NCBI RefSeq assembly: GCF_002953135.1
Contig: NZ_CP026372.1
Location: 2,901,501 to 2,965,500, forward strand
Direction: 5' to 3'
DNA from: Sphingobium sp. SCG-1
Lineage (GTDB): Bacteria; Pseudomonadota; Alphaproteobacteria; Sphingomonadales; Sphingomonadaceae
Length of the DNA stretch: 64,000 nt
Numbering within the stretch: position 1 is the stretch's first letter; each line of letters opens with the position of its first letter. Shown one piece after another: positions 50,199 through 59,345 of this stretch. The notes beneath the pieces were generated by a model. The model did not search any database and was not told the origin of the DNA. It saw only the letters and a program-made list of their open reading frames with translations. The translations under genes and the position numbers were made by a program.

Positions 50199-52433
50199 AT
50201 GGGGAGAATGTCTGTGGCCAACTTCTACGTGCGTCGTCCGGTATTGCTCGCGCTAGGAGCAGCCATGCTGTCGGTCCATCCGGCTCTTGCGCAGATCGAA
50301 CCATCCCCAGAAGCGGAGACGCCAGACGGTATCAAGGATATCGTCGTGACCGCCCGCCGTCGCGACGAAACATTGCAGCAGACGCCAATCGCGATCACCG
50401 CCATCGCCACCGCGCAGTTGGAGAACAAGGCGACGCTGAACATCGGCGACCTGCAAGGCGCGGCACCCAACGTGCTCATCACCAACCAGAATAGCGGTGC
50501 TTCGGCGGCCAACGTCTCCATCCGGGGACTTACATTTGCCGACGTGGAAAAGTCCTTCGATCCCACGGTCGCTGTCGTGGTCGACGGGATATTCATCGGC
50601 ACCAGCACTGGCCAGTTCTTCGACTTCTTCGACATCGAACAGATCGAAATTCTCCGCGGGCCGCAGGGTACGTTATTCGGTCGCAATACGATCGGCGGCG
50701 TCATCAATATCCGCCGAACCCGGCCCACCGGTGAGTTCGGCGCGAAGCTGGAAGCAAGCTACGGCAAATTCGACACGATCGCCGGACGCGCTGTCGTCAA
50801 CGCCTCGATCGTCCCCGACGTTTTGGCGGCCAAGGCTTTCTACTTTCACAATCAGAGCGACGGCTATTATCGCAACGGCATCACCGGCAAGCGAGTCGGT
50901 GAAAGCAATAATGAAAATTACGGCGTATCCTTCCTCCTGACGCCCGGCGCCGGGTTTGAAGCACTGCTCACGTTGGAAAGGCAGCAGCAACGGTTCGACC
51001 CGGTTAATTCAAACATCACGCAAACCGGCGAATTGTTCTGCGGCCTGGAACCGGCCAACCAGTGCAACCGCAACAACCGCGGCGACCTCTATACCGTGTT
51101 CAACGATCCGGCCGTGTCGGATTACGACGCCAAGGCAGTGACTCTGGAGATGACGGCCGACGTAGGGCCATTCGTCATTACGTCCGTCACCGGCTTCCGC
51201 AAATCCGACGAGGCGCAGACGCAGGATTTCGATGCATCATCGTCCGACCTCTATTACGTCAACCGCCTTCAGAATTTCCGGCAGTTCAGCCATGAGCTAC
51301 GTTTTGCCGGGAAGTTCTCCGACAGTTTCGATTATGTCGTCGGCGGGTACTTCTATGACCATGTCTACAATGCGTCGCAGGACACTCGCTTTTTCGGCGG
51401 TCCTGCACCGTTCCAGATAACACGTGGCAAATCGACATCCATTGCGGCGTTCGGAGACTTCAACTGGGAAGTCGTCGACCGGGTGCGGCTGTCCTTCGGC
51501 GGCCGATGGACGCGGGACAGCAAGTCCAACTATAACAATGTGGGAGGCGTGCAATTCCCGCTCGTCAACTATCGCGGAAACAAGTTCACACCGAAAGTTG
51601 GCGTGGACTTCCGCCCCGATGAGCACAATATGGTTTATGCGTCATGGTCGCGCGGCTATCGTTCAGGCGGTTTTTCCGGTCGGGGACAGACGTTCGTGTC
51701 CTCCACCACGCCGTTCGGCCCGGAAACAGTCGACAGCTATGAAGCGGGGTACAAGGCTTCCTTCTTCGACAATAAAGTTCAGTTCAACTTCGCGGCTTTC
51801 TACTCGGACTACTCGGACCTTCAGCAGAACACCACGATTCCGGTCACGCAGCCAAGCGTCGGCAATGAGACGATTGTAACCAACGTTGGATCGGCCACGG
51901 TCAAGGGGCTTGAGGCGGATGTCACCATCCGGCCGACCACAGGCCTGCGGCTGACAGGTTCGATTGGCCTGCTTAAATCCAAGTTCAAGAACTTCATCAC
52001 GCAGGAGGGTACGCAGGTCCTGGATTATTCTGCCAACAACCTGATCTACAACCCGAAGGTCACCGCCTCGGTCGGCGCTAACTACAAGGTGCCGCTGGGC
52101 AGTAGCAGCGACCTGACGTTCGACGTCGGCTATCGCTACATCACGCCCTATGACCAGCAGATTTCCAAGGGTCCGTTCACCGTCGCATCGAATGGCACGA
52201 TCGTCTATTCCGGCAATGATCCACGCGTGCGGTCGGATCGCCAAGGGCTTCTGGATGCCAGCGCGACCATTGCCTTCGACCTTGGCGGAACGAAAGCCAG
52301 AGCCACGATCTATGGCCGAAATCTGACGGATGATCGCGGACCAAACGCGGCGTTCACCGTTGCAGGCCTCTTCTCCTTCGCCTCCGCACGCGAGCCGCGC
52401 GCCTATGGTGTGACGCTAGGGCTGGAATTCTAA
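50199..52433 (+). CDS. TonB-dependent outer-membrane receptor
   Basis: 744 residues from ATG 50199; GTG 50214 has better SD spacing (GGGGAGA) and may be the true start. The signal peptide runs to PALAQ (about 32). The TonB-box-like IKDIVVTARRR is followed by plug motifs LQQTPIAITAI, EILRGPQGTLFGRNTIGGVINI, and the barrel ends in Phe (GLEF). Receptors of this type in sphingomonads import polysaccharides, steroids or lignin-type compounds. It is separated from the converging Rieske gene by a terminator. Confidence 0.95.
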   Translation: MGRMSVANFYVRRPVLLALGAAMLSVHPALAQIEPSPEAETPDGIKDIVVTARRRDETLQQTPIAITAIATAQLENKATLNIGDLQGAAPNVLITNQNSGASAANVSIRGLTFADVEKSFDPTVAVVVDGIFIGTSTGQFFDFFDIEQIEILRGPQGTLFGRNTIGGVINIRRTRPTGEFGAKLEASYGKFDTIAGRAVVNASIVPDVLAAKAFYFHNQSDGYYRNGITGKRVGESNNENYGVSFLLTPGAGFEALLTLERQQQRFDPVNSNITQTGELFCGLEPANQCNRNNRGDLYTVFNDPAVSDYDAKAVTLEMTADVGPFVITSVTGFRKSDEAQTQDFDASSSDLYYVNRLQNFRQFSHELRFAGKFSDSFDYVVGGYFYDHVYNASQDTRFFGGPAPFQITRGKSTSIAAFGDFNWEVVDRVRLSFGGRWTRDSKSNYNNVGGVQFPLVNYRGNKFTPKVGVDFRPDEHNMVYASWSRGYRSGGFSGRGQTFVSSTTPFGPETVDSYEAGYKASFFDNKVQFNFAAFYSDYSDLQQNTTIPVTQPSVGNETIVTNVGSATVKGLEADVTIRPTTGLRLTGSIGLLKSKFKNFITQEGTQVLDYSANNLIYNPKVTASVGANYKVPLGSSSDLTFDVGYRYITPYDQQISKGPFTVASNGTIVYSGNDPRVRSDRQGLLDASATIAFDLGGTKARATIYGRNLTDDRGPNAAFTVAGLFSFASAREPRAYGVTLGLEF

Positions 52434-52452
52434 GAGCCAGGTACAATGACGC

Positions 52453-52484
52453 AAAAAAAGGGCCGGGATCTCCGGCCCTTTTTC
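52453..52484. terminator. Bidirectional rho-independent terminator
   Basis: GGGCCGG (52460-52466) pairs with CCGGCCC (52472-52478) around a five-base loop, extended by A7 on the left and T5 on the right. It lies between the converging genes ending at 52433 (+) and 52501 (-). Confidence 0.9.
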
Positions 52485-52500
52485 TTCGGCTACCATGAGG

Positions 52501-53916
52501 TCAATCAGCCAGATATTTCATCAATGTATTCTGAAACTGCCGGATCTGAATTTCCTGATAGTTCGCCAACTGAACCTGGCCATTGAGCGACGCCTTCAAT
52601 CCCTCGTGCACATAGGGCAGGTTTTCCATGTCCTGTTCGAAAACATCGCCCAAGATGCCCAGTTCGGGCGCTTCGGTCCACTTCTGCGCATCGGTCAGAA
52701 ACTTCATTGGCGGCGCCTTGGGGTGCGGCTGGCCGGGCGGCACGCGCGTCAGGATACGCACTTCCATCAGGCAATGATCGACATCATGCCACGGCCGCCA
52801 GCGATAGACGATGTTAGGCTGGAAGCCGGCCCACGGGCTGAAGTTCGGAAACACATTATATAGCAGCGCGTCCATCATCTCAGCATCGGACGCGAAGCTG
52901 ACGTCGTGGCCAAACATCTTGGTCGTCGTCTCACGCAGGCTGGCGCCCAGAGCAGCGCGCGCCGTCATGCCGGCGGGCACCTTCACGTTGTAGCCCCCCT
53001 CCTCCTGCGCTGCACCCTCATCGTAATTGTCGGACGAACGGCCGTTATACTTGACGAATTCGTCTACGATCCATTGCTGGTCCTTGCCCTCCGGATCGAT
53101 ATGCGGTGACATCGTACCGAACGGTGTCACCGTCAGATTCACATGATCGCCATAAATGTTATACATGGAATTGGCGTCGCCCGTGAACGGCAGCAGCTGC
53201 GGATGAGTGACGACGGTGTGCCAGCTCTCCATGAAAGCCTCCATCACGACTTTCCAGTTGGCAGGAACCACCTTGCCCACCCAGATGACGGTGGCGCATT
53301 CCTCATGCTTCCAGCGTGTGAAGTGCTCGGGGATGGGCGCCAGAAACTCCTCAAGGCTCGGTCCTTCAGCCGCTTCACGCAGGAAGATATAGCCGCCCCA
53401 CTGTCCCACGGAAATCTCAGGCAAGCGCATCGTCTCGTCGGACAAGTGCGAGAAGTCCCAGCGGCAAGGGATTTGCTTTAAGGAGCCGTCATTGTTCCAG
53501 GTGAAGCCGTGGAATGGGCACTGGAGTTCTGCCGTCCAGCCATCCTGCGTCTTCAGCTTGCGTCCGCGATGCAGGCACACATTGGCGAAAGACCGGACGG
53601 AGCCGTCCTCCTGCCGCACAATGATAAAAGAACGCCCGGCATTTTCGTACACCACATAATCGCCCGGCTCGGGCAGTTCCTCTTCGCGTGCCGCCATCTG
53701 CCACACGCGCGGCCACATGCGCTGGTTCTCCAGAGCGAAAAACGCCGGATCGGTGTAGCGCATCGCCGGGATCGGGTCAGATCCCAGATTCTCGTATTCG
53801 TCTTCATAAAGAAATTCCGGCACCGGGTTCGTGTCGGCCAGAGCGAGATCGCGGACCGAAGTGCCGGGACAGCGCGGGAGCGGCGTGCCCTTTATCTTGG
53901 AATCGCGTTCGGCCAT
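52501..53916 (-). CDS. Rieske non-heme iron oxygenase, alpha subunit
   Basis: 471 residues. Rieske ligands Cys114, His116, Cys133 and His136; catalytic iron His233 and His238 in EAFMESWHTVVTH with bridging Glu230. It is distinct from the 15360/42022 pair by an N-terminal extension and a longer C-terminal region (DVEHCLMEVRILTRV-like block). It lies 90 bases downstream of an SDR gene on the same strand, so it probably acts with that SDR. No beta subunit or reductase is nearby. Confidence 0.91.
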   Translation of the reverse strand: MAERDSKIKGTPLPRCPGTSVRDLALADTNPVPEFLYEDEYENLGSDPIPAMRYTDPAFFALENQRMWPRVWQMAAREEELPEPGDYVVYENAGRSFIIVRQEDGSVRSFANVCLHRGRKLKTQDGWTAELQCPFHGFTWNNDGSLKQIPCRWDFSHLSDETMRLPEISVGQWGGYIFLREAAEGPSLEEFLAPIPEHFTRWKHEECATVIWVGKVVPANWKVVMEAFMESWHTVVTHPQLLPFTGDANSMYNIYGDHVNLTVTPFGTMSPHIDPEGKDQQWIVDEFVKYNGRSSDNYDEGAAQEEGGYNVKVPAGMTARAALGASLRETTTKMFGHDVSFASDAEMMDALLYNVFPNFSPWAGFQPNIVYRWRPWHDVDHCLMEVRILTRVPPGQPHPKAPPMKFLTDAQKWTEAPELGILGDVFEQDMENLPYVHEGLKASLNGQVQLANYQEIQIRQFQNTLMKYLAD

Positions 53917-54006
53917 CTATCCTGTCTCCTGATTTTCATGCGCTTTCATACATCTGCGTGAATGCCGAAGCGACCTATGGATTGCGTCAGGCACCACGCC
54001 ACGAAG

Positions 54007-54774
54007 TCACTGCGCCGTCATACCGCCGTCCACCACGAATTCGGCGCCAGTAATATATTTCGCGTCGTCCGAGGCAAGGAATGCGATCATGGCACCGATA
54101 TCGTCGGGATCGCCCAATCTTCCCATGGGAATGGCGTTCTCGATTATGTCGAATTGTTCCTTGTTGTCCGCAATTGCGACATCCTGCATCTCCGTCCAGA
54201 TCGATCCGGGGTGCACGGAGTTGACACGGATCTGCTCCCGTGCGGCTTCCATCGCAATGGCCTTCGTCATCAGCCGGACGCCGCCCTTGCTCGCAGCATA
54301 AGCAGCACAACCGGGCACGCCCACCAGCCCAGCTATCGAAGACAGGTTGATGATCGACCCGCCGCTGCCCTGCTTGCGCATCTGTTCCAGTCCGGCCTTG
54401 CAACCAAGATAGACGCTGTTGAGATTGACGTTCAACTGATGGTCCCAAGAGCTCTTGGTCATGTCGCTCATCATCTTGAGTACAGCGATGCCCGCATTGT
54501 TGACTAGGATGTCGACGCCGCCCAATTTCTGCACCGCCTCTTTCATGACGGATGCCCATGCCGCCTCATCCGTCACGTCATGAGGCAACGCATAGGCTTC
54601 GTATCCCAACGTGGTCAGTTCGGCCGCGCGATCGGCCACTCTTGCACCGTCGATGTCAGTCAGGAACAGCTTTGCACCCTGTTCGCCCATCTTGCGCGCG
54701 GCCGAGAAGCCAAGACCTTTGGGCGATGCCACGCCGGTCACAAGCGCGTTCTTGCCGCGCAAGTCGATCATCAT
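54007..54774 (-). CDS. SDR-family oxidoreductase
   Basis: 255 residues from ATG 54774, preceded by GGTGAGGATTTGGCG. The dinucleotide motif is TGVASPKGLG (two residues longer than normal), NNAG is kept, and the catalytic Tyr and Lys are in YAASK with Ser in LSSIAG. The tail GAEFVVDGGMTAQ is complete. It is the first gene of a reverse unit with the Rieske oxygenase and diverges from the MDR gene at 54920. Confidence 0.92.
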   Translation of the reverse strand: MMIDLRGKNALVTGVASPKGLGFSAARKMGEQGAKLFLTDIDGARVADRAAELTTLGYEAYALPHDVTDEAAWASVMKEAVQKLGGVDILVNNAGIAVLKMMSDMTKSSWDHQLNVNLNSVYLGCKAGLEQMRKQGSGGSIINLSSIAGLVGVPGCAAYAASKGGVRLMTKAIAMEAAREQIRVNSVHPGSIWTEMQDVAIADNKEQFDIIENAIPMGRLGDPDDIGAMIAFLASDDAKYITGAEFVVDGGMTAQ

Positions 54775-54919
54775 CGCCAAATCCTCACCTTGTTCATCGT
54801 GAGGATTGAGCGGCCTAAAATGCAGGGCGGGCAACTAGCGCTAGTCAGAGGAACAACTGGAGGGAGTCCACTTTATGATCCGGAATATTCTGCGGACGGC
54901 TGTGGGCAAGGACTGGACA

Positions 54920-55942
54920 ATGACGCGCACTAACCGCCGTATCACTCTTGCGCGGCGGCCAGTGGGCGTGCCTGTGCCGCAGGATTTCAGCTTTTCCGAC
55001 GATTCCGTGAAGCCACTGGAGGACGGGCAGATGCTTGTCCGCAATCGCGTGTTGGCGATGGACCCCGCAATCCGGGGGTTTCTGGACGACCGGGCAAGCT
55101 ATCTGCCGCCGGTGGCGATTGGTGAAGTCGTGCGCGGCATGACGCTAGGCGAGGTCGTCGAAAGCCGCACTCCCGGCTTCGCACCGGGAGATATCGTCCG
55201 CTCGCTCGCGGGATGGGAGGATTACAGCGTGCTCACGGCCGACGCACTTGGCCTTGAAAAGCTGGAAATCACCGATCGGGCGCAGCTTTCGCTCTACATG
55301 GGTACGCTCGGCCCGTCCGGACTGACCGCTTATGTGGGCCTCTTCGCCATTGGCTCGATCAAGTCCGGAGATGTCGTTGCCATCAGTGCCGCCGCAGGTG
55401 CCGTCGGCAATGTTGCGGGACAGATTGCACGACTCTCCGGTTGCCGCACGATAGCCATTGCAGGAGGCATGGAGAAAAGCGCGCTTTGCCGCGATTTAGG
55501 CTTCGATGCGGTTATCGACCATCGCGCCGCCGGAGCATTGGACGACAAGATCGCGGAGGCAGCACCGGATGGAATCGACATTTACTTCGACAACGTAGGG
55601 GGCGCGGTTCTGGACACCATATTGCCGCACATGCGAGATTTCGGGCGGGTCGTGATCTGCGGAATGATTGCCAACTACAACAACGCGGACGAGCAATATC
55701 CCATCCGCAATCTGTGGCAGTTGCTGGTCAAGCGCGCGACGATGCGCGGGTTCCTGACCTATGACCATCCGGAGTATCTGGGCGAGGCGCAAAAGCGTAT
55801 CAATGATTGGGTAAAGACGGGCGCTCTGCGTCCATTGGAGAACATCAGCCACGGGCTTTCGGCAGCGCCGGACGCCTTCATTCGCCTGATGCAGGGCCAT
55901 ACGACTGGCAAGACCGTCGTCTGTCTGGACGCGCAGGAGTAG
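54920..55942 (+). CDS. MDR-superfamily NADP-dependent oxidoreductase (CurA type)
   Basis: 340 residues from ATG 54920 (SD AAGGACTGGACA). MDPAIRGFLDD, the nucleotide motif SAAAGAVGN and CRTIAIAGGMEKS are the family blocks. It is the third such reductase in the window and lies 11 bases upstream of a Rieske gene, giving a two-gene unit. It probably saturates an alpha,beta-unsaturated carbonyl formed by hydroxylation or dehydration. Confidence 0.91.
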   Translation: MTRTNRRITLARRPVGVPVPQDFSFSDDSVKPLEDGQMLVRNRVLAMDPAIRGFLDDRASYLPPVAIGEVVRGMTLGEVVESRTPGFAPGDIVRSLAGWEDYSVLTADALGLEKLEITDRAQLSLYMGTLGPSGLTAYVGLFAIGSIKSGDVVAISAAAGAVGNVAGQIARLSGCRTIAIAGGMEKSALCRDLGFDAVIDHRAAGALDDKIAEAAPDGIDIYFDNVGGAVLDTILPHMRDFGRVVICGMIANYNNADEQYPIRNLWQLLVKRATMRGFLTYDHPEYLGEAQKRINDWVKTGALRPLENISHGLSAAPDAFIRLMQGHTTGKTVVCLDAQE

Positions 55943-55953
55943 GAGCAGGACAT

Positions 55954-57132
55954 ATGGGCTACAACGAAACCATCGGTCGCGAAGCCGAAAAGATGCTGGA
56001 ATATGTGGAGACCGGCACGACCGACTGCGCTGACGGCACCATGGAAGTGCCCGCGACAGCCTATACCGACCCCGCCTATTTTGAGCAGGAGATGGCCGAA
56101 ATATTTTTCAAACTGCCGCTGCTTGCCGCCCTCACGGCAGAGATGCCCAATCCGGGCGACTACAAATCCATGGAGTTGATGGGCAAGCCTATCCTCATAA
56201 CGCGCAGGACCGATGGCAGTGTCGCCGCGATGCTCAACGTCTGCACGCATCGCGGCATGATCCTGAAGCCGGAGGGTTATGGCAATGCCAAGCGTCTCTC
56301 ATGCCCCTATCATGCCTGGACGTTCGCCAATGATGGCAAGTTGCTGGGCGTAGCCGATCCGCAGAAGTTTGGACCAGTTTGCAAAGAGGACCGCAATCTT
56401 ACCAGACTTCCTGCCGTGGAAGCAGGTGGCATTATCTGGGTATGCCTGACGCCCGGCGCGGAAATCGATATCGCACGGCATTTGGGCGGAATGTTGGATG
56501 ACCTCAACTCCTATAAACTCGACCAGTGGCATTATTGCGGCTCACGCAGGATTTACGGCGCGAACTGGAAGATCGCCTATGACGGCTATCTGGAAGGCTA
56601 TCACTTCGCCGCCGCGCACCCTGAGACGATCCATCCGCGCACCTTCAGCAACATCATGCACTTCACTGCGCTCGGACCGCACATGCGCGTCGGATACCCG
56701 CAGGTACGGATCAAGGAAGCACTGGAAGCATTACCGCGCGATAGCTGGGGCGAGCATGAGAATGAAGGGTTCGACTTCGTACGGACCATCTTCCCCAATG
56801 TCAGCATCTTCTTCGCGCCGGAGATCACGCAAGTCGCTCAGCTAATTCCCGGTCCCACGCCCGACAAGAACACCACGAACCTACTGTTCATCCGCCGTGA
56901 AGCACCAAAGGATGACGAGGATGCGTCGGGCATAGAATCCATGATGGACTGGCTGGCCGAGGTAGTGGATCGCGAGGATTATGGCGTAGGCCTTCAGGTG
57001 CAGCGTGGATTGGCGTCCGGCGCAATCAAGTCCGTGATTTTTGGGCAAAACGAACGCGGAAACCAGTATTTCCATCGCACGATCGACTATATGCTCAGCA
57101 ACGATCCTAACAAGCGCATCCCCGACCTTTAA
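55954..57132 (+). CDS. Rieske non-heme iron oxygenase, alpha subunit
   Basis: 392 residues from ATG 55954 (SD AGGAGCAGGACAT). Rieske ligands Cys97, His99, Cys117 and His120; catalytic iron His217 and His222 in YDGYLEGYHFAAAH, with Glu214 at the bridging site. It is shorter than the other three and the most divergent, with its own N-terminus. It is the last gene of the catabolic part; beyond it lies the repeat-bearing gap. Confidence 0.91.
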   Translation: MGYNETIGREAEKMLEYVETGTTDCADGTMEVPATAYTDPAYFEQEMAEIFFKLPLLAALTAEMPNPGDYKSMELMGKPILITRRTDGSVAAMLNVCTHRGMILKPEGYGNAKRLSCPYHAWTFANDGKLLGVADPQKFGPVCKEDRNLTRLPAVEAGGIIWVCLTPGAEIDIARHLGGMLDDLNSYKLDQWHYCGSRRIYGANWKIAYDGYLEGYHFAAAHPETIHPRTFSNIMHFTALGPHMRVGYPQVRIKEALEALPRDSWGEHENEGFDFVRTIFPNVSIFFAPEITQVAQLIPGPTPDKNTTNLLFIRREAPKDDEDASGIESMMDWLAEVVDREDYGVGLQVQRGLASGAIKSVIFGQNERGNQYFHRTIDYMLSNDPNKRIPDL

Positions 57133-57715
57133 ACCGTTAGAGTTCGCAAGGCCGACCGGCCGCCCGAGCTTATACAGGAAAGCCCAGGTCGCGGATGCGA
57201 CTGCCCGGCGTCTGAGGGCGAACAAATAATGGTGCAGGGTGCAGTCCTGAGCGAACCGGTCTCTGGTATCATTTCCCTGTTAGTAGCCGTTTAGCAGGGA
57301 ATTTCATCAAACTTAGGGAATTTGCCGGTTTTCCAGCCGTGTGTGGCTCCAGTGTTTTCAGCGGTTTGCGGACTAAATTCCCTAAGCAGGGCAGCAGGGA
57401 ATTTTCTCTCATATGCAGGGAAAGTTATGCCCCGTGAAGGACGCGGCAGGGACACAGAACGTCAGCGCATATGAGGCCGCGGTAGCAGCTCAATTTCCTG
57501 CGGATTGCTTTGCCGGAGGATGGTTGTCCTGGACATGTGTGGCCTTCGAGCTCGTCATCGCGTTGCTGCGAGCGCCGTGTTGACGGGCTCCCACGACAGC
57601 GGCCGCACGCGAGCGTCGTCGGCCATGTCTCAGTAGTACCTATGATGACGCAAAGTTGATGACAGCATAGATTTTATGTCAATCTATTTTTGTAGTATAA
57701 TTAGGAGACGTGGTC
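57133..57715. other. Non-coding gap with repeated GGGAATT boxes
   Basis: No supported gene. TTCCC/GGGAA elements recur at about 57273, 57298, 57316, 57375, 57397 and 57417, in both orientations and mostly as AGGGAATTT or its complement. The segment beyond about 57640 is clearly AT-richer than the catabolic genes. The pattern looks like a regulatory or recombination region, or the scar of a lost mobile element; I cannot decide which. Confidence 0.5.
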
Positions 57716-57811
57716 ATGTCACGCAGCTTCTTTTTTGCTGACCATCTGGTGCCGATCGGAATGTCATGTATTTTAATTGGGGTCAGGGACGTCCTTCTCC
57801 TTGACCATTAG
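57696..57811 (+). CDS. Candidate 31-residue small ORF with its own promoter box
   Basis: A perfect TATAAT (57696-57701) and AGGAG (57703-57707) precede an ATG at 57716. The frame encodes MSRSFFFADHLVPIG and continues to a TAG at 57809-57811. The -10 is too close to the ATG for a normal leader, so the transcript would be nearly leaderless or start elsewhere, and the -35 is weak. The peptide is hydrophobic and without known similarity. It may be chance, or a leader ahead of the methylase gene at 57855. Confidence 0.25.
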
Positions 57812-57854
57812 CCACATACCGGAAGTGATTAGCCGGCTTCATGAAAGTATAACG

Positions 57855-59285
57855 ATGACTACCATAGTAAAAGCCAAACGCGCTGGTCGTGCCTCTGGCA
57901 GTGCAGTAGCCCCTGCCCTCTCCAATCAACTCGGTGCCATTGAACAGCGGCTTGGACCGATAGCCTATCTGCCGCTCGACGCGCTCAAGCGCTATGAGGG
58001 AAATCCGCGCAAACATCCCGAAAAGCAGCTGGTCAAGTTGGAAGCCTCGATCCGCAACTTTGGCTTCACCATTCCGGTGCTCCTCGACAGTGACAATATC
58101 ATCATCGCTGGCGAAGCAAGGGTGGAAGCGGCACGAAGAGCGGGCATGCGCGAAGTGCCGGTCCTCGTTGCCGACCATTGGAGCCAGGCACAGGTGCGCG
58201 CCTATCGGCTGATCGACAACCGTCTGGCTGAACATGCGCAGTGGGATCGGGAGCTTCTCGCAGTAGAGTTCGCCGCCATCATTGATATGGGCGAAGTCTC
58301 GGTCGATCTGCTCGGTTGGGAGATCGGCGAAATAGATGTCCTGCTTGAAGAGCAGGCAGACAATGCTGCCGGCTGTGATGAAGCTGACGCCGTGCCGCCG
58401 TTACCCGTAGTGCCGGTAACCCGTACCGGCGACATCTGGTTGCTGGGCAAGCACCGCCTGATCTGCGGGTCTTCTCTGGACCTTAGTGTGTGGGAAAGGC
58501 TGATGGATGGGGCGAGCGGTACAATGGCCTTTACCGATCCACCGTATAATGTGCCGATCGTAGGTCATGTCTCGGGTCTAGGGCAAGCGCGTCACGAGGA
58601 ATTTGCAATGGCGTGCGGGGAAATGAGCCGCGCCGAGTTCATCGAATTTCTGGCGGGCTTTCTGGAAGCCATGTGCGCGCATTTGGCTGACGGTGCCATG
58701 GTCGATGTCTGCATGGATTGGCGGCACATTTACGAGCTACAGGTCGCCGTCGAAAAAGTCGGACTGTCCATCCTCAACATGTGCGTCTGGAATAAGGCCA
58801 ATGGGGGAATGGGGTCCCTCTACCGGGCCAAATATGAGCTGGTATTAATCTGCAAGAAGGGCACTGGCCCCCATGTCAATAATGTCGAACTGGGCAAGCA
58901 TGGCCGATATCGGACTTCAGTATGGGATTATGCTGGCGTTAATAGCTTCTCCAGCACCCGCATGCAAGATCTGGCCGATCATCCTACCGTAAAGCCCATA
59001 GCGCTCGTCGCTGATGCGATCCGCGACGTGACCCGACCCGGGGCTATCGTCACCGATGCGTTCATGGGTTCGGGCACGACGATATTGGCGGCCGAGCGGG
59101 CGGGACGGATCGCCTATGGCGTCGAGATCGCGCCTGGCTATGTCGACGTCGCGCTGCGCCGCTGGGAGGCGATGACCGGTCGTGAGGCGCTGCTCGCGGC
59201 AACTGGGCAGAGCTTCCGCGAAGTGGCGGCTGTTCGTCTCAGCGAAGCTGATGAAACGCCTGCCGGCATCGCTGTTGCAGCCTGA
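57855..59285 (+). CDS. ParB-like/DNA methyltransferase fusion
   Basis: 476 residues from ATG 57855 (MTTIVKAKRAGRAS); 26 further codons are open upstream. Residues about 20-140 are a ParB/sulfiredoxin-like domain (PLDALKRYEGNPRKHPEKQ). The methylase part has DPPY at about 228-231 and FMGSGTT at about 402-408, in the order catalytic motif then SAM motif, which marks a beta-class N4-cytosine/N6-adenine enzyme. Such fusions are common in prophages and mobile elements. There is no cognate restriction enzyme nearby. It is followed by a DUF5681 gene and a terminase gene. Confidence 0.93.
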   Translation: MTTIVKAKRAGRASGSAVAPALSNQLGAIEQRLGPIAYLPLDALKRYEGNPRKHPEKQLVKLEASIRNFGFTIPVLLDSDNIIIAGEARVEAARRAGMREVPVLVADHWSQAQVRAYRLIDNRLAEHAQWDRELLAVEFAAIIDMGEVSVDLLGWEIGEIDVLLEEQADNAAGCDEADAVPPLPVVPVTRTGDIWLLGKHRLICGSSLDLSVWERLMDGASGTMAFTDPPYNVPIVGHVSGLGQARHEEFAMACGEMSRAEFIEFLAGFLEAMCAHLADGAMVDVCMDWRHIYELQVAVEKVGLSILNMCVWNKANGGMGSLYRAKYELVLICKKGTGPHVNNVELGKHGRYRTSVWDYAGVNSFSSTRMQDLADHPTVKPIALVADAIRDVTRPGAIVTDAFMGSGTTILAAERAGRIAYGVEIAPGYVDVALRRWEAMTGREALLAATGQSFREVAAVRLSEADETPAGIAVAA

Positions 59286-59286
59286 T

Positions 59287-59311
59287 CTTACGGCCACGGC
59301 CTTTGTGGCCG
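59287..59311 (+). other. Small hairpin between methylase and DUF5681 genes
   Basis: CGGCCAC (59291-59297) pairs with GTGGCCG (59305-59311) around a seven-base loop. There is no T tract, so it is not a classical terminator; it may pause or shape the mRNA between the two genes. Confidence 0.3.
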
Positions 59312-59345
59312 CAGCCTCACATCTTCTCACCGAAAGAATACCACC

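Noticed and set aside
57855..59285. Restriction-modification system
   Set aside because: No restriction endonuclease is adjacent, and the ParB-like fusion is typical of phage or mobile-element methylases.
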